DNA from: Bacillus sp. FJAT-26390 | GTDB taxonomy: Bacteria; Bacillota; Bacilli; Paenibacillales; Paenibacillaceae | Length of the DNA stretch: 64,000 nucleotides | Assembly: GCF_001682865.1 (NCBI RefSeq) | Contig: NZ_MAQX01000022.1 | Coordinates: 665,884 to 729,883, forward strand | Direction of reading: 5' to 3' | Shown here: positions 1 through 8,246 of the stretch, in pieces | Layout: every line of letters starts with the position of its first letter | How positions within the stretch are numbered: position 1 is the first letter of the stretch | Translations under genes and position numbers: made by a program | Notes under the pieces: model-generated | What the model was told of the DNA's origin: nothing | Databases searched by the model: none | What the model saw: only the letters and a program-made list of their open reading frames with translations

Positions 1-591
1 GCGCATTGGCGGAAATCGTAAAGAGGGGCGAAGAACCCCTCTTTTTGCTTTTAGAAATGTTATCGGACAATGTTGTTTTTAAAACGAAATAATCTTCACT
101 GTTATCTTCGAAACGGTTTCGATTCAAATGAAAATAAATTAAATGATCTCTAAGTTCAATCTCCCTTTCGAATCCTAATTTCCTCAATAAACGAATTGAC
201 CTTTCATTCTCTGGCTCAACAGTCGCATCAACAATCGTTAGCCCCATTTTTGAAAATCCGAAATCAATTGCTACTTTTATTGCTTCAGACATTAATCCTT
301 TGCCCCAGTATCGCTTAGATAAATCGAATCCGACTTCAGCTGTAAAGACATCATCCGTTTTTCTTAAATAGTGATATCCACATGTACCGATTAGATTATT
401 ATTTTTTTGTCAAACAGCCCCCACCGACAGCCCGAATCCTCTTGATGAAATCTAATAATTTCTTCATCTGAGAAATGTTTAAATACTGCTTTGGAATCCT
501 GTAGTGTTAAAAGCTTAAGATGTAGTCTCTCTGTTTCTAATGAAGGAAACTCGACTCTTTTATTGATTGACACCATTTCTGGCCCCCTCAT
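1..591 (-). pseudogene. GNAT acetyltransferase (RimJ/RimL type), frameshifted, partial
   Basis: The minus strand encodes an acetyltransferase of the ribosomal-protein/small-molecule GNAT type in two frames. The first part (591 down to about 405) holds the typical N-terminal strand (LETERLHLKLLTLQD). The second part (about 405 to 1) holds the acetyl-CoA core, including the WGKGLMSEA segment and NERSIRLLRKLGF. The frame changes at a run of seven A on the minus strand near 405; an eighth A would restore reading into NNNLIGTCGYHY. The stretch between SDEEIIRFH and CRWGLFDK is also shorter than usual in the family, suggesting an internal deletion. No stop is reached before the window edge. The homopolymer could also be a sequencing error. 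Confidence 0.75.
23..48 (+). terminator. Rho-independent terminator
   Basis: GAGGGG and CCCCTC form a stem with a short loop, followed by a run of T. It would end a + strand gene lying left of the window. The minus-strand acetyltransferase frame reads through it without a stop. Confidence 0.7.
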
Positions 592-1312
592 TTCTAATCA
601 AATCATGATCAAAATATAATTCTATTCAGGAACTGATTAATCCTTTTCTAGCAAGCAAGGCTAGCCGTAGGGGGGAGTTGTTTACTGCTTGACAAAGCAT
701 TAGGCTTGGCTTTAGGTAAAGACTCATCGGCCATTTGAGCAAAGTTTCGGATATGCCATGATGGATAAGCTAATTTGATAAGTTAATAATCACCACTATG
801 GCTTGATTTCCATCGTTAATACTGTTAGACACAATATGGTGGTGCGAGCGGACTGAGGTGCCGTTATTTGTTCGATTTTGTCATTTTGGTTGTGTAAGAG
901 GACAGGAGAGACGCTATTACCCATCGAACGAGTGATTTTCGTGTGTTTATGACTGAATAACGGAACCTCAGTCCGTAAGCATCAAGATAAATAGTTGATT
1001 TTCATTAATAACGGATTCTCTGTCCGCTATATTTTCCGTGTTTCCACTTCACGTCTTTATTTTATGGTGAAAATCGCAGTTTGTAGGTGAGAGCTCGGAG
1101 TTCGGAGTGTTACTTTGATCAGGGTAGCGATTTTAGCTGTTTTAGACGTGTTAAAGAAACGGATATTACTGATTTTGGGTGATCGCGAATTTATTTTCGG
1201 CGTAAAATCGTTGCGGCAGCAAGCTCCGTCCCAATATTCGTCTACATCCTTGACCATATGAATATATTTCGTAGTAAGAAGTTGGTTGTAGAATGAAGGA
1301 GGAAATGGGCAA
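592..1312. other. Intergenic region without a gene
   Basis: About 720 bases without a convincing coding frame. The only structured content I see is the 180-bp inverted-repeat element at 848-1027, described separately. The remainder is AT-rich with no clear terminator, operator or RNA. Confidence 0.6.
848..1027 (-). repeat. 180-bp intergenic inverted-repeat element, copy A
   Basis: A 180-bp unit bounded by imperfect inverted repeats: GCGGACTGAGGTGCCGTTAT at 848 and the reverse complement of GCGGACAGAGAATCCGTTAT ending at 1027. Two more copies of the same roughly 20-base motif lie inside, at about 898-918 and 956-975. Two motifs therefore face one way and two the other, and the whole can fold into a long stem. 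The reverse complement aligns end to end with 23538-23717, which has the same length and largely the same sequence. It resembles a MITE- or REP/BIME-type element; no transposase is present. Confidence 0.85.
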
Positions 1313-2206
1313 ATGGAGGGTAATGCTACTGGTTCTTTAATACTTACAGTCAACGCGCCAATGATGCAAATGGTTGACAACTTTATCGCTTTTATCCGTG
1401 AAGCAAATGAAATTCTTCAGAAGGAATTAGACCTGTCTCCTGCTAATCAACTGGTTACAAACATCATTACTCAGCTTTCCATACAGTTACGATCCCGTTA
1501 TTTACCGGAGGAGGTGCAAGCCGTTCTAGGCAATGAGTATATTCGAATGAATCAACGAAAATTGCAGGATAAGTTGTCAGAAGCCGAATTTCTAGTTGAG
1601 CTAAGTGATTCTCTTCATATTTGCAAATCCGAGGATTCCGTCTTGGATATCGTTAGGAGCTTGCCTAACTGGAACATTTACATGGCCTTAGTTAGTAAGG
1701 AGCTGTCAACTTTTCGTCGATTCATCCGCCAGGGCAGTCAGACAGAGAAGTCGCCGATTGTCTTTGTTGGAAGTGGACCGATGCCGCTAAGTCCTATTAT
1801 TCTGCACCTGCTCGGCGGTATGGAGGTGATCTGTCTGGAAATGGATTCTGTGGCCTATGAGGCATCAAGGTCTTTACTCGAGCACATGGGCTTAGGGGCA
1901 AAAGTGACTGTAGTCATGGAGAATGGTTCGGAGTTCGAGTATAGCTCGTATAACCGGGTTTTTGTGGCTAGTCTCGTGAGAAATAAGCGGGCGGTGCTTG
2001 AACGAATTAGTCATACTTCCCCAGATCCTCTAGTAGCTATTCGCACAGCCGAGGGAATGAGTCAAATCATGTACGAAGCGATTGATGAATCGCAGTTAGA
2101 TAAGCAGGGGTGGAAGATTCTGGGGCGAACGTCCCCTGAAGATAATCTGGTCATCAATTCGACTTTGTTTATCGATCGCTTTAATGCTACCGGCATACTG
2201 GATTGA
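1313..2206 (+). CDS. Nicotianamine synthase-like SAM-dependent protein
   Basis: This 297-residue protein has an N-terminal helical part (about 1-140) and a Rossmann-like SAM-binding part beginning at VFVGSGPMPLS (about residue 150). It continues with ICLEMDSVAYEASRSL, where the acidic residue after strand 2 would bind the SAM ribose. That glycine/proline motif and layout match the nicotianamine synthase family, whose bacterial members (CntL of staphylopine- and pseudopaline-type metallophores) transfer aminobutyrate from SAM to a histidine-type acceptor. AAGGAGG at 1296-1302 supports the ATG at 1313. No opine dehydrogenase (CntM), racemase or metallophore transporter lies nearby, so it is an orphan and its product is unknown. 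Family assignment is fairly sure; function is inference. Confidence 0.7.
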   Translation: MEGNATGSLILTVNAPMMQMVDNFIAFIREANEILQKELDLSPANQLVTNIITQLSIQLRSRYLPEEVQAVLGNEYIRMNQRKLQDKLSEAEFLVELSDSLHICKSEDSVLDIVRSLPNWNIYMALVSKELSTFRRFIRQGSQTEKSPIVFVGSGPMPLSPIILHLLGGMEVICLEMDSVAYEASRSLLEHMGLGAKVTVVMENGSEFEYSSYNRVFVASLVRNKRAVLERISHTSPDPLVAIRTAEGMSQIMYEAIDESQLDKQGWKILGRTSPEDNLVINSTLFIDRFNATGILD

Positions 2207-2735
2207 CAAAGGACCGCGTCCACGACGTCAAAAAATTCGATAATGCTGGTGAGGATCTCGAGTACTTTATTAGCATTGGGACAACCGGCTTGATCAAGTT
2301 GATCGAGAGCTTCCAAACCGGAAAAGGCACACGAAGCCCGCTACATTCGCTGCTCGTTGTATCAAGAATGAAACACTTATGCACCTCCGGAATTTGAAGA
2401 AGACGCCGCAAGGATGTATCTTTGCATGATCCGATCTGCACGGACGAGGAAGGCAATGAGATTACGTTGATCGATATCCTCGGCACCGAGGAGGGCGATA
2501 TTATGGATAAGGTGCTGCTGAAGATTGAAAAGTCGAAAATACATAAAAATCTGGTTGTGCTCAATCACCGCGAGAAGGAGCTTGTAATCGGCCGCTTCGA
2601 TCTGGAGCATGGCGGGGATGAGCGGACGCAGTTGGAGATTGCGAAGTAACGGGGTAATAGCCGCAGCTATGGTCGCAGATTGAGAAGCGTGCGCTGATAA
2701 AGCTTTATTTTGAGTTTTATAAGACGCAGCGTTGA
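2203..2735 (+). pseudogene. sigK: Degraded sporulation sigma factor (sigK-like)
   Basis: Fragments of a sigma-K protein follow one another in changing frames. VKKFDNAGEDLE and SIGTTGLIK (region 2) lie near 2230-2320 in one frame. TFAARCIKNETLMHLRNLKKT starts near 2343 in another. RKDVSLHDP, DEEGNEITLIDILG and REKELVIGRF follow from about 2407 in the first frame. The region 4.2 tail IEKRALIKLYFEFYKTQR ends at a TGA at 2735 in the second frame again. The order and spacing match sigma-K, but the N-terminal third and a few residues before the tail are missing. At least three frameshifts and an early stop rule out function. The remnant abuts the stop of the preceding gene. Confidence 0.85.
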
Positions 2736-2757
2736 TAATGTTGAATTTTGAAAAGTG

Positions 2758-2790
2758 GCCACGTGTTTGGGACGTGGCTTCTTATTTTGT
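2758..2790 (+). terminator. Rho-independent terminator
   Basis: GCCACG and CGTGGC pair around a nine-base loop and are followed by TTCTTATTTTGTTT. It lies just after the sigK remnant and probably served that gene. Confidence 0.65.
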
Positions 2791-3080
2791 TTGAGAAGAA
2801 TAATTTCGCTAGTGATTTCATTATATCTAAGTAGGTAGGGTACGGTGTAAGTCTAAAAAGGGATGGTGCCCTTGAATCATTTGCTTACCATATGAAGAAA
2901 TTAGAAATTTTTTGTGCAAGAAAAATAAATGACTAGTCAGTTTGAAAACCCCGAAAACATGTCGCAAAGTTATTATTGTTAAATAGAAAAAAGTCTTGTA
3001 AAGTGAGTTTAACATCTCACCACCGAATCTGCAGAATATCGTTATTCACTCTGTTAAAGTACGAATGCTAATGGAGGTGT
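2791..3080. other. Intergenic region without a gene
   Basis: AT-rich sequence with no supported gene. It holds one perfect ten-base palindrome, TGACTAGTCA, at 2930-2939, the shape of a TetR-family half-site pair. No TetR gene is adjacent, so its meaning is unclear. Confidence 0.4.
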
Positions 3081-3268
3081 GCTGAGAAACGATGGTTCTC
3101 CAATTTGATCCGACTGAATGACGCTTATAATGTTATAGGCGTTACGCTTGGCGGTTTAATTGGTCTAGAACGAGAGCTTGGTAAATATTCAGCCGGTTTT
3201 CGGACTTACTTCTTGTTTGCATTGATGCTGCTACGGCTTGGAAATCAAATGCGTCCCAGCATAAAATG
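3081..3268 (+). pseudogene. MgtC/SapB-family fragment
   Basis: One frame reads NLIRLNDAYNVIGVTLGGLI followed directly by GLERELGKYSAGFRTYFLF, then loses similarity and stops at TGA (3266-3268). The GG-IGLEREL and GFRTH-like motifs are the hallmark of the N-terminal membrane part of MgtC/SapB proteins. Everything beyond the second membrane segment is missing, and no start codon with a ribosome binding site lies in this frame. A GGAGG at 3074-3078 suggests where the original start was. It is a gene remnant. Confidence 0.65.
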
Positions 3269-3306
3269 AAAGCGAATACATAATGGTTGGAAAGAGGCGA
3301 AATCGC

Positions 3307-4038
3307 ATGCATAACACGATGATAGCAGCCCATACTGGCTGTGGCATTCATCCTGATAACACGATGGCTTCATTTGTTGAAGGCATTCAATTAGGCTCAG
3401 ATATCGTAGAAGTCGATGTACGCGTATCCCAAGATGGCAAAGCCATCCTTCTGCATGACGATTCACCTTACCTGCATATATATACATACGAACAGCTGAA
3501 TAATCCGTCCATACGGCCGCTGCTCGATCCGATTTACAGTGAATATGAAATCGCAACGTTAGAACAAGTTCTACAAGTATCAGATAGACTTGGATTGAAA
3601 TTGAATGTCGATATAAAAACGGTAGACGCTATTGATGCTACAGTTAGCCTTATTCGCCAGTTTGAAGCGCAAAAAAGAGTCTTCATTACGGGATGCTCGG
3701 ATAACATTACGGTGCGATATCCGGATATTCAAGTCATGCTGAATACGCCGGACGATCTATCCATCGAACAAATGGAGCGATATGGCGACTTCGCGGACGC
3801 TATTTGCAGTGAAGCTCTGCAGGGTGGATATGCAGGTCTTAACATGAATGGTTTTACTTGTCTTCCGCCTATAGTGATCAGGGCTCACGCCGTAGGTTTA
3901 ATGGTTTGGGTTTATACGGTAAACTTTCGATCAGCGATGGAATGGTTTCTTAAGATGCAAGTTGACGCCATTACTACGCGAGAACCAAAGGTTCTTATGG
4001 AGCTTAAAGACGATTTGAAAAACTGTAAAAAACGGTAG
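3307..4038 (+). CDS. Glycerophosphodiester phosphodiesterase family protein
   Basis: A 243-residue TIM-barrel protein of the GlpQ/UgpQ (GDPD) family, which hydrolyses glycerophosphodiesters to glycerol 3-phosphate and an alcohol. Visible motifs are AAHTGCG (usually AHRG; Thr replaces the Arg), HPDNTMASF, VEVDVRVSQDG and LLHDDSP near the N-terminus, and LNVDIK in the middle, which supply the metal ligands Glu/Asp and the catalytic His pair. There is no signal peptide, so it acts in the cytosol. An in-frame ATG exists at 3283, but AAAGAGGCG sits at the right distance before 3307. It lies upstream of a sugar importer and a LacI-type operator. The loss of the usual Arg may alter the substrate. 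Confidence 0.8.
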   Translation: MHNTMIAAHTGCGIHPDNTMASFVEGIQLGSDIVEVDVRVSQDGKAILLHDDSPYLHIYTYEQLNNPSIRPLLDPIYSEYEIATLEQVLQVSDRLGLKLNVDIKTVDAIDATVSLIRQFEAQKRVFITGCSDNITVRYPDIQVMLNTPDDLSIEQMERYGDFADAICSEALQGGYAGLNMNGFTCLPPIVIRAHAVGLMVWVYTVNFRSAMEWFLKMQVDAITTREPKVLMELKDDLKNCKKR

Positions 4039-4073
4039 CTATTAGAAAAATATTTTGGTATAATCTGTTTGCA

Positions 4074-4085
4074 GTAAGCGCTTAC
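4074..4085. promoter_or_regulatory. LacI/CcpA-type operator (cre-like)
   Basis: The perfect palindrome GTAAGCGCTTAC lies between the phosphodiesterase gene and the first importer. It has the central CG and spacing of a catabolite-responsive element or other LacI-family operator. Confidence 0.5.
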
Positions 4086-4116
4086 ACTGATGAAGCGCAT
4101 TTTGTTTTCATCTTCA

Positions 4117-4130
4117 TGGTATCGATTCCA
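4117..4130. promoter_or_regulatory. LacI-family operator, site 1 (TGGTATCGATTCCA)
   Basis: A 14-base site that differs by one base from the perfect palindrome found at 4361 and 20199. It lies in the leader of the first sugar-import operon and probably binds the LacI regulator encoded at 10189. Confidence 0.55.
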
Positions 4131-4360
4131 GAAATTTTTGCATTCGACAAGGTTCACACATTGTTAATAAGGAAGAAGGTGGATCCTGTCGTAATTCTGG
4201 GTACCGTTCAGTGAATGAAAATTAACAAAACATTTACTTCTGTATAACAATTATTGGTTTATTAAGAAAATTTTTATGAATATAATTCTTTTAGGGTACG
4301 AATTCATCATTCTGCTAAGAGGGTGGTTGGATAGAAATTATTAACTTAGTGATCTCTTTG

Positions 4361-4374
4361 TGGTATCGATACCA
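4361..4374. promoter_or_regulatory. LacI-family operator, site 2 (TGGTATCGATACCA)
   Basis: A perfect 14-base palindrome with a central CG. It lies 34 bases before the chosen permease start, in the untranslated leader, and argues against a GTG start at 4360. Spacing to site 1 is about 244 bases, which would allow looping. Confidence 0.7.
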
Positions 4375-4407
4375 GATAGTAATCAGAAAGAAGGTGATTT
4401 CCGTCTT

Positions 4408-5355
4408 ATGAAGCCAATGACCGTACCTTTAAAGCGGAAAAAGAGTGGAATCGTTTTATGGAAAAATATTTTGCATCATCGTTATTTGTACTTCATGTTA
4501 CTGCCATGTGTTGTGTTCTTCATCGTTTTTTCTTATATTCCGATGGCCGGATTGCTTTTAGCCTTTAAGGAATACAAGTTCAACGAAGGCATTTTGGGAA
4601 GCCCTTGGGTAGGATTAGATTATTTCAAACAGTTCTTTAATTCCTATCAAAGCTCAGAGTTGATTAAAAACACACTTATCATTAGCTGCATGAAATTGTT
4701 TCTATACTTGCCGTTTCCGATCATTCTGGCACTCATGTTTAACGAAGTACGCTCTAAATGGTTCAAAGGCGTTTCCCAGAGCGTGCTGTACTTGCCGCAT
4801 TTCCTCTCTTGGGTCGTCGTTGTGGGATTGGTTCAAAGGATACTCGCTCCCGATACTGGCTTGCTGAATCAATTAATAGCAAAGGCGGGCGGCGACGGAA
4901 GTACTTTCTTCATGATGGATCCGGATTACTTCTACCAGATTATGTTCGGAAGCCATATGTGGAAGTCTATTGGTTGGGACTCAATCATATATATCGCAGC
5001 CATTTCAGGAGTCAATCCCGATATGTACGAAGCGGCTAAAATCGATGGGGCCGGTAAATTGCGGGAGGTTTGGAATATTACGCTGCCATCCATCACACCG
5101 ACAATTGTAATCCTCTTCATACTATCATTGGGCAGCATACTGTCCGCCGGATTCGACCAGATATATTTGCTCAAGACACCGGGCAACGCACCGCTCTCCG
5201 ACATTCTGGATACCTATATTATCCGCGTTGGCTTGCAAGGCGGACAGTACGGATATGCTACAGCGGTGGGCATGCTGCAAGGATTAATTGGATTAATTCT
5301 GGTTGTTTTCGCGAATAAGCTTTCCCGTAAAGTCTCTGATACATCCTTATGGTAA
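4408..5355 (+). CDS. Carbohydrate ABC transporter permease, LplB type
   Basis: An inner-membrane permease of 315 residues in the binding-protein-dependent sugar importer family (MalF/LplB side). About six hydrophobic segments are visible, starting with YFMLLPCVVFFIVFSYIP. The cytoplasmic EAA loop (EAAKIDGAGKLREVWNI) near residue 207 docks the shared ATPase. I chose ATG 4408 because AGAAGGTG precedes it and the longer GTG frame would place the start on the operator. It is first in an operon with the binding lipoprotein and second permease. No ATPase gene is nearby, so an MsmX-type ATPase from elsewhere is expected. Substrate is not known; the locus context suggests a manno- or phospho-oligosaccharide. 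Confidence 0.9.
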   Translation: MKPMTVPLKRKKSGIVLWKNILHHRYLYFMLLPCVVFFIVFSYIPMAGLLLAFKEYKFNEGILGSPWVGLDYFKQFFNSYQSSELIKNTLIISCMKLFLYLPFPIILALMFNEVRSKWFKGVSQSVLYLPHFLSWVVVVGLVQRILAPDTGLLNQLIAKAGGDGSTFFMMDPDYFYQIMFGSHMWKSIGWDSIIYIAAISGVNPDMYEAAKIDGAGKLREVWNITLPSITPTIVILFILSLGSILSAGFDQIYLLKTPGNAPLSDILDTYIIRVGLQGGQYGYATAVGMLQGLIGLILVVFANKLSRKVSDTSLW

Positions 5356-5378
5356 CGGCATTCTGATATCGTTACCAT
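5349..5378 (+). other. Intercistronic hairpin after permease gene
   Basis: ATGGTAACG and CGTTACCAT pair around a twelve-base loop. The permease stop codon sits in the left arm. No T run follows, so it looks more like an mRNA-stabilising or processing structure ahead of the highly needed binding protein than a terminator. Confidence 0.5.
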
Positions 5379-5475
5379 GTTAGAAATACGCAAGGTTTAG
5401 CATGACCATCCTTTCGGTGGAAAACGTCCTCTGGCGTGTTTCATAAAAAACATTTTTGAAAAGGGGAAAAATCGC

Positions 5476-7206
5476 ATGAGTAAGAAATGGGCAAAGTATT
5501 TTGCAATCCCTATGGTGGCAGCTATGCTGATCGCGGGCTGCTCTAACGGTAACAAGAACAATACTGAAACTCCTGCTCCTGGCGACACAGCTGAGGTTAC
5601 ATCTGTACCTGAAGGGAAACCGGCTACATGGATTGCTGACCGCAAGATTAAAGGTCTTGTATTCATGGGTACCGACGATTACACCGAAGATATGAACCCT
5701 GAAATCAAAGCAAAAATAAAGGAGCAGACGGGGATCGATTTTGAAATCGAAATCATGAAGGCCGAAAAATCCATCGATGGTTTGATTGCAGGCATCGCCG
5801 CGAACGACTTGCCGGATTTCGTTGCTTTCTACCTCAATAACAGCGGTAGACCGGAAATGCCGGTTGTCTTGAAAGCAGCACGCGAAGGTATGTTCACTGA
5901 TCTGACTCCGCTTATGAAAGATACGAAAGTGTATAGCAAATATTTGCAAGACGACTACTTGCCGCTGGATACGAAATACGGCGTTATGTTCCGTCCCGAG
6001 TTCAACGGTGCCTCTTATTTCGTTCATATGAATATCAATCGCCAAGGCGGCTACCTATCTAACAAATATGTAGGCGGCGCTTATATCCGCAAAGACATCG
6101 CTGAATCACTGGGAGTCGACCCGCGCACGATCAAGACGTCTGCGGAAGTGTATGAGCTAGCTAAAAAAATTAAAGCCGGTAACTTCAAGGACAACAACGG
6201 TAGTCCGGTTATCCCGATCGGTCCATCCTTCTGGGGCGGTAAAGATGTTTCAGCTGCTTTCAAGGATTTGCAGTGGGGCGAAGACGACCAACGCATCAAA
6301 AAATCGAAAGACGGTCAAATCCTTCATGAAGCAGAAACCGAATATCCTATGAAAAAAGTAGAGTACTTCCAAAAGCTGCTTAAAGAAAAGCTTATTCATC
6401 CAGAGTACTTTACGATCGACGAAAGCCGCGCAACGGAAGGCGCATTGAACGGCTCATGGGCGATTATCGGTGATGCCCACAACTATCAAGAATTCAACCA
6501 AGATATGCATTACCTCCCGCTTGGACCCATTGACAATGTAGACGGTCCATACCAAATGCAAGTCAGCTTTAAATCCGGTTACAGCGCATGGGCAATCCCG
6601 ACTACAACGAAAAACCCGGCAGATATCGTTAAATTCGCTGACTACCTAGCTAGCAAAGAAGGAAAACTTATCTGGAAATACGGTCTGGAAGGCCGCGATT
6701 ACACGCTCGGCGCAGACGGCTTTCCAATGGTGAAGCAAGAAGTGATGGATCTGAAAGAAAAAGACCCGAACGAAGCGAAGAAGCTCGGCTTTCAAGGCGT
6801 TGGCAACTCATGGGGCGACATACTAGGAGGTACCGACACCGATAACTTGGCTGATTTCGGCGAAATGCAATATGGCGACAAATTGAAAAAAGAAGATAAT
6901 AACGGTGCTCTAAAACTAATCGAATATTGGAACTTTGAGGAAAAGTACAAAAATGCGAAGATCGTTGACAGCTATGTGCCAACTGCATTTCTCGGAGAAT
7001 TTGACAGAGCTACAGAACTCAAAGCGGCTTTGGACGCTTACAACGAAACATTGATCCGCGCTTATTATGGCAAGAGCCTAGATGATGCTAAGAAAATGCT
7101 GGATAGCAATTTAAAACAATTGAAAGCAGCTGGATTGGACGACTATTTGAAGCTTCTCGCAGAAAAAGATGCCGATCCGAAAACGGATGTAAACCTAAAC
7201 GATTAG
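5476..7206 (+). CDS. Extracellular sugar-binding lipoprotein, LplA type
   Basis: A 576-residue solute-binding protein. It starts with a positively charged signal peptide and a lipobox LIAGC with Cys22 as the lipidation site, so the mature protein is anchored on the outer face of the membrane. The size (over 550 residues) and the layout are those of the LplA-like subset of family 1 binding proteins common in Paenibacillus; a basic linker and mixed alpha/beta lobes follow. It lies between two permease genes and would deliver an oligosaccharide to them. AAAGGGGAAAAA precedes the ATG. The substrate cannot be read from the sequence. Confidence 0.9.
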   Translation: MSKKWAKYFAIPMVAAMLIAGCSNGNKNNTETPAPGDTAEVTSVPEGKPATWIADRKIKGLVFMGTDDYTEDMNPEIKAKIKEQTGIDFEIEIMKAEKSIDGLIAGIAANDLPDFVAFYLNNSGRPEMPVVLKAAREGMFTDLTPLMKDTKVYSKYLQDDYLPLDTKYGVMFRPEFNGASYFVHMNINRQGGYLSNKYVGGAYIRKDIAESLGVDPRTIKTSAEVYELAKKIKAGNFKDNNGSPVIPIGPSFWGGKDVSAAFKDLQWGEDDQRIKKSKDGQILHEAETEYPMKKVEYFQKLLKEKLIHPEYFTIDESRATEGALNGSWAIIGDAHNYQEFNQDMHYLPLGPIDNVDGPYQMQVSFKSGYSAWAIPTTTKNPADIVKFADYLASKEGKLIWKYGLEGRDYTLGADGFPMVKQEVMDLKEKDPNEAKKLGFQGVGNSWGDILGGTDTDNLADFGEMQYGDKLKKEDNNGALKLIEYWNFEEKYKNAKIVDSYVPTAFLGEFDRATELKAALDAYNETLIRAYYGKSLDDAKKMLDSNLKQLKAAGLDDYLKLLAEKDADPKTDVNLND

Positions 7207-7310
7207 GCAGCAAAGTTCAATAATAGGAAGCTGAAAATAAATAGTTGATGGTTAGGCGATTTTATCCGCGGCTGGGTAAAAGCGCCTTTCCTTCAAAGGA
7301 GGAGGAGAAA

Positions 7311-8219
7311 GTGGGAAACGAATTTTATAAGCTTAGCGTCGGCGAAAGAGTATTCAGAATCGTCAACTATTTGCTTCTTATTGCGCTGTGTTTATCGATT
7401 ATTCTACCTTTTTTAAATATTTTTGCACTTGCTTTTAATCCCGGTAAAGACGCGGAAAGAGGCGGTATTTACTTCTGGCCTAGGATTTGGTCCTTGGAAA
7501 ACTTCCAAAAGGCGTTTGAAACGTCGAACATTACAACTGCTTTTGGCATTTCCGTTTTTCGTACGGTTGTCGGTACGATCACAAGCGTTTTTCTGACTGC
7601 GGCAGCAGCATATGCGTTAAAGAGCAAAACGTTGCCTGGCGGGAAGTATATTATGATGCTCATTTTCTTCACAATGCTGTTTGGCGGGGGAATTATTCCC
7701 TACTACATGCTGCTCAAATCGATTCATTTGACTAATAATATTTGGGTTTATGTCATTCCAAGCTTATATAGCGTATGGAACATAATCATTATGCGTACAT
7801 TTTTTCAGCAAATTCATCCGAGTTTGGAAGAATCGGCACGAATTGATGGATACAACGACTTTTCGATCTTCTTGCGTGTTATTATGCCGCTCAGCCGACC
7901 AGTAGTAGCAGTTATTGGCCTGTTTAACGCTGTTGGCCATTGGAACGATTGGTTCACCGGTGCTTTTTACATTCGTAAATCGTCACTACGCCCACTGTCT
8001 ACGCTGCTGCAAGAAATGCTGATGAGCGCGGAAGCAATGCGGGATACGCTCAATCAAGCTGCCGGCCTTAGATACGATATGCTTGAAAAAATGCAGGTTA
8101 CAGGTAATTCGCTTAAAATGGCAACGATTATTATAGTCGTCACTCCCATTATTCTTATTTATCCATTCGTGCAACGCTATTTTGCAAAGGGGATTATGAT
8201 CGGTTCAATAAAAGAGTAA
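7311..8219 (+). CDS. Carbohydrate ABC transporter permease, YtcP/LplC type
   Basis: The second permease (302 residues, MalG side) of the first importer. It has about six membrane segments and an EAA loop (EESARIDGYNDFSIFLRVIM) near residue 173. It ends with the family-typical YFAKGIMIGSIKE. An in-frame ATG exists at 7245, but a very strong AAAGGAGGAGGAG (7295-7307) directly precedes the GTG at 7311, which also gives the usual family N-terminus. It follows the binding protein by about 100 bases and is followed by the PHP-domain gene after 27 bases, consistent with one operon. Confidence 0.9.
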   Translation: MGNEFYKLSVGERVFRIVNYLLLIALCLSIILPFLNIFALAFNPGKDAERGGIYFWPRIWSLENFQKAFETSNITTAFGISVFRTVVGTITSVFLTAAAAYALKSKTLPGGKYIMMLIFFTMLFGGGIIPYYMLLKSIHLTNNIWVYVIPSLYSVWNIIIMRTFFQQIHPSLEESARIDGYNDFSIFLRVIMPLSRPVVAVIGLFNAVGHWNDWFTGAFYIRKSSLRPLSTLLQEMLMSAEAMRDTLNQAAGLRYDMLEKMQVTGNSLKMATIIIVVTPIILIYPFVQRYFAKGIMIGSIKE

Positions 8220-8246
8220 ATCAGCCCAGGAGAGAGGAAAAGAAAG

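Noticed and set aside
1057..1380. Minus-strand open frame of 107 codons
   Set aside because: It overlaps the start and ribosome binding site of the nicotianamine-synthase-like gene and shows no family similarity.
5070..5318. Open frame of 82 codons inside the first permease gene
   Set aside because: Alternate-frame shadow of the permease; no independent start signal.
5380..6045. Minus-strand open frame of 221 codons
   Set aside because: It is antisense to the binding lipoprotein gene, which has a lipobox and full family similarity.
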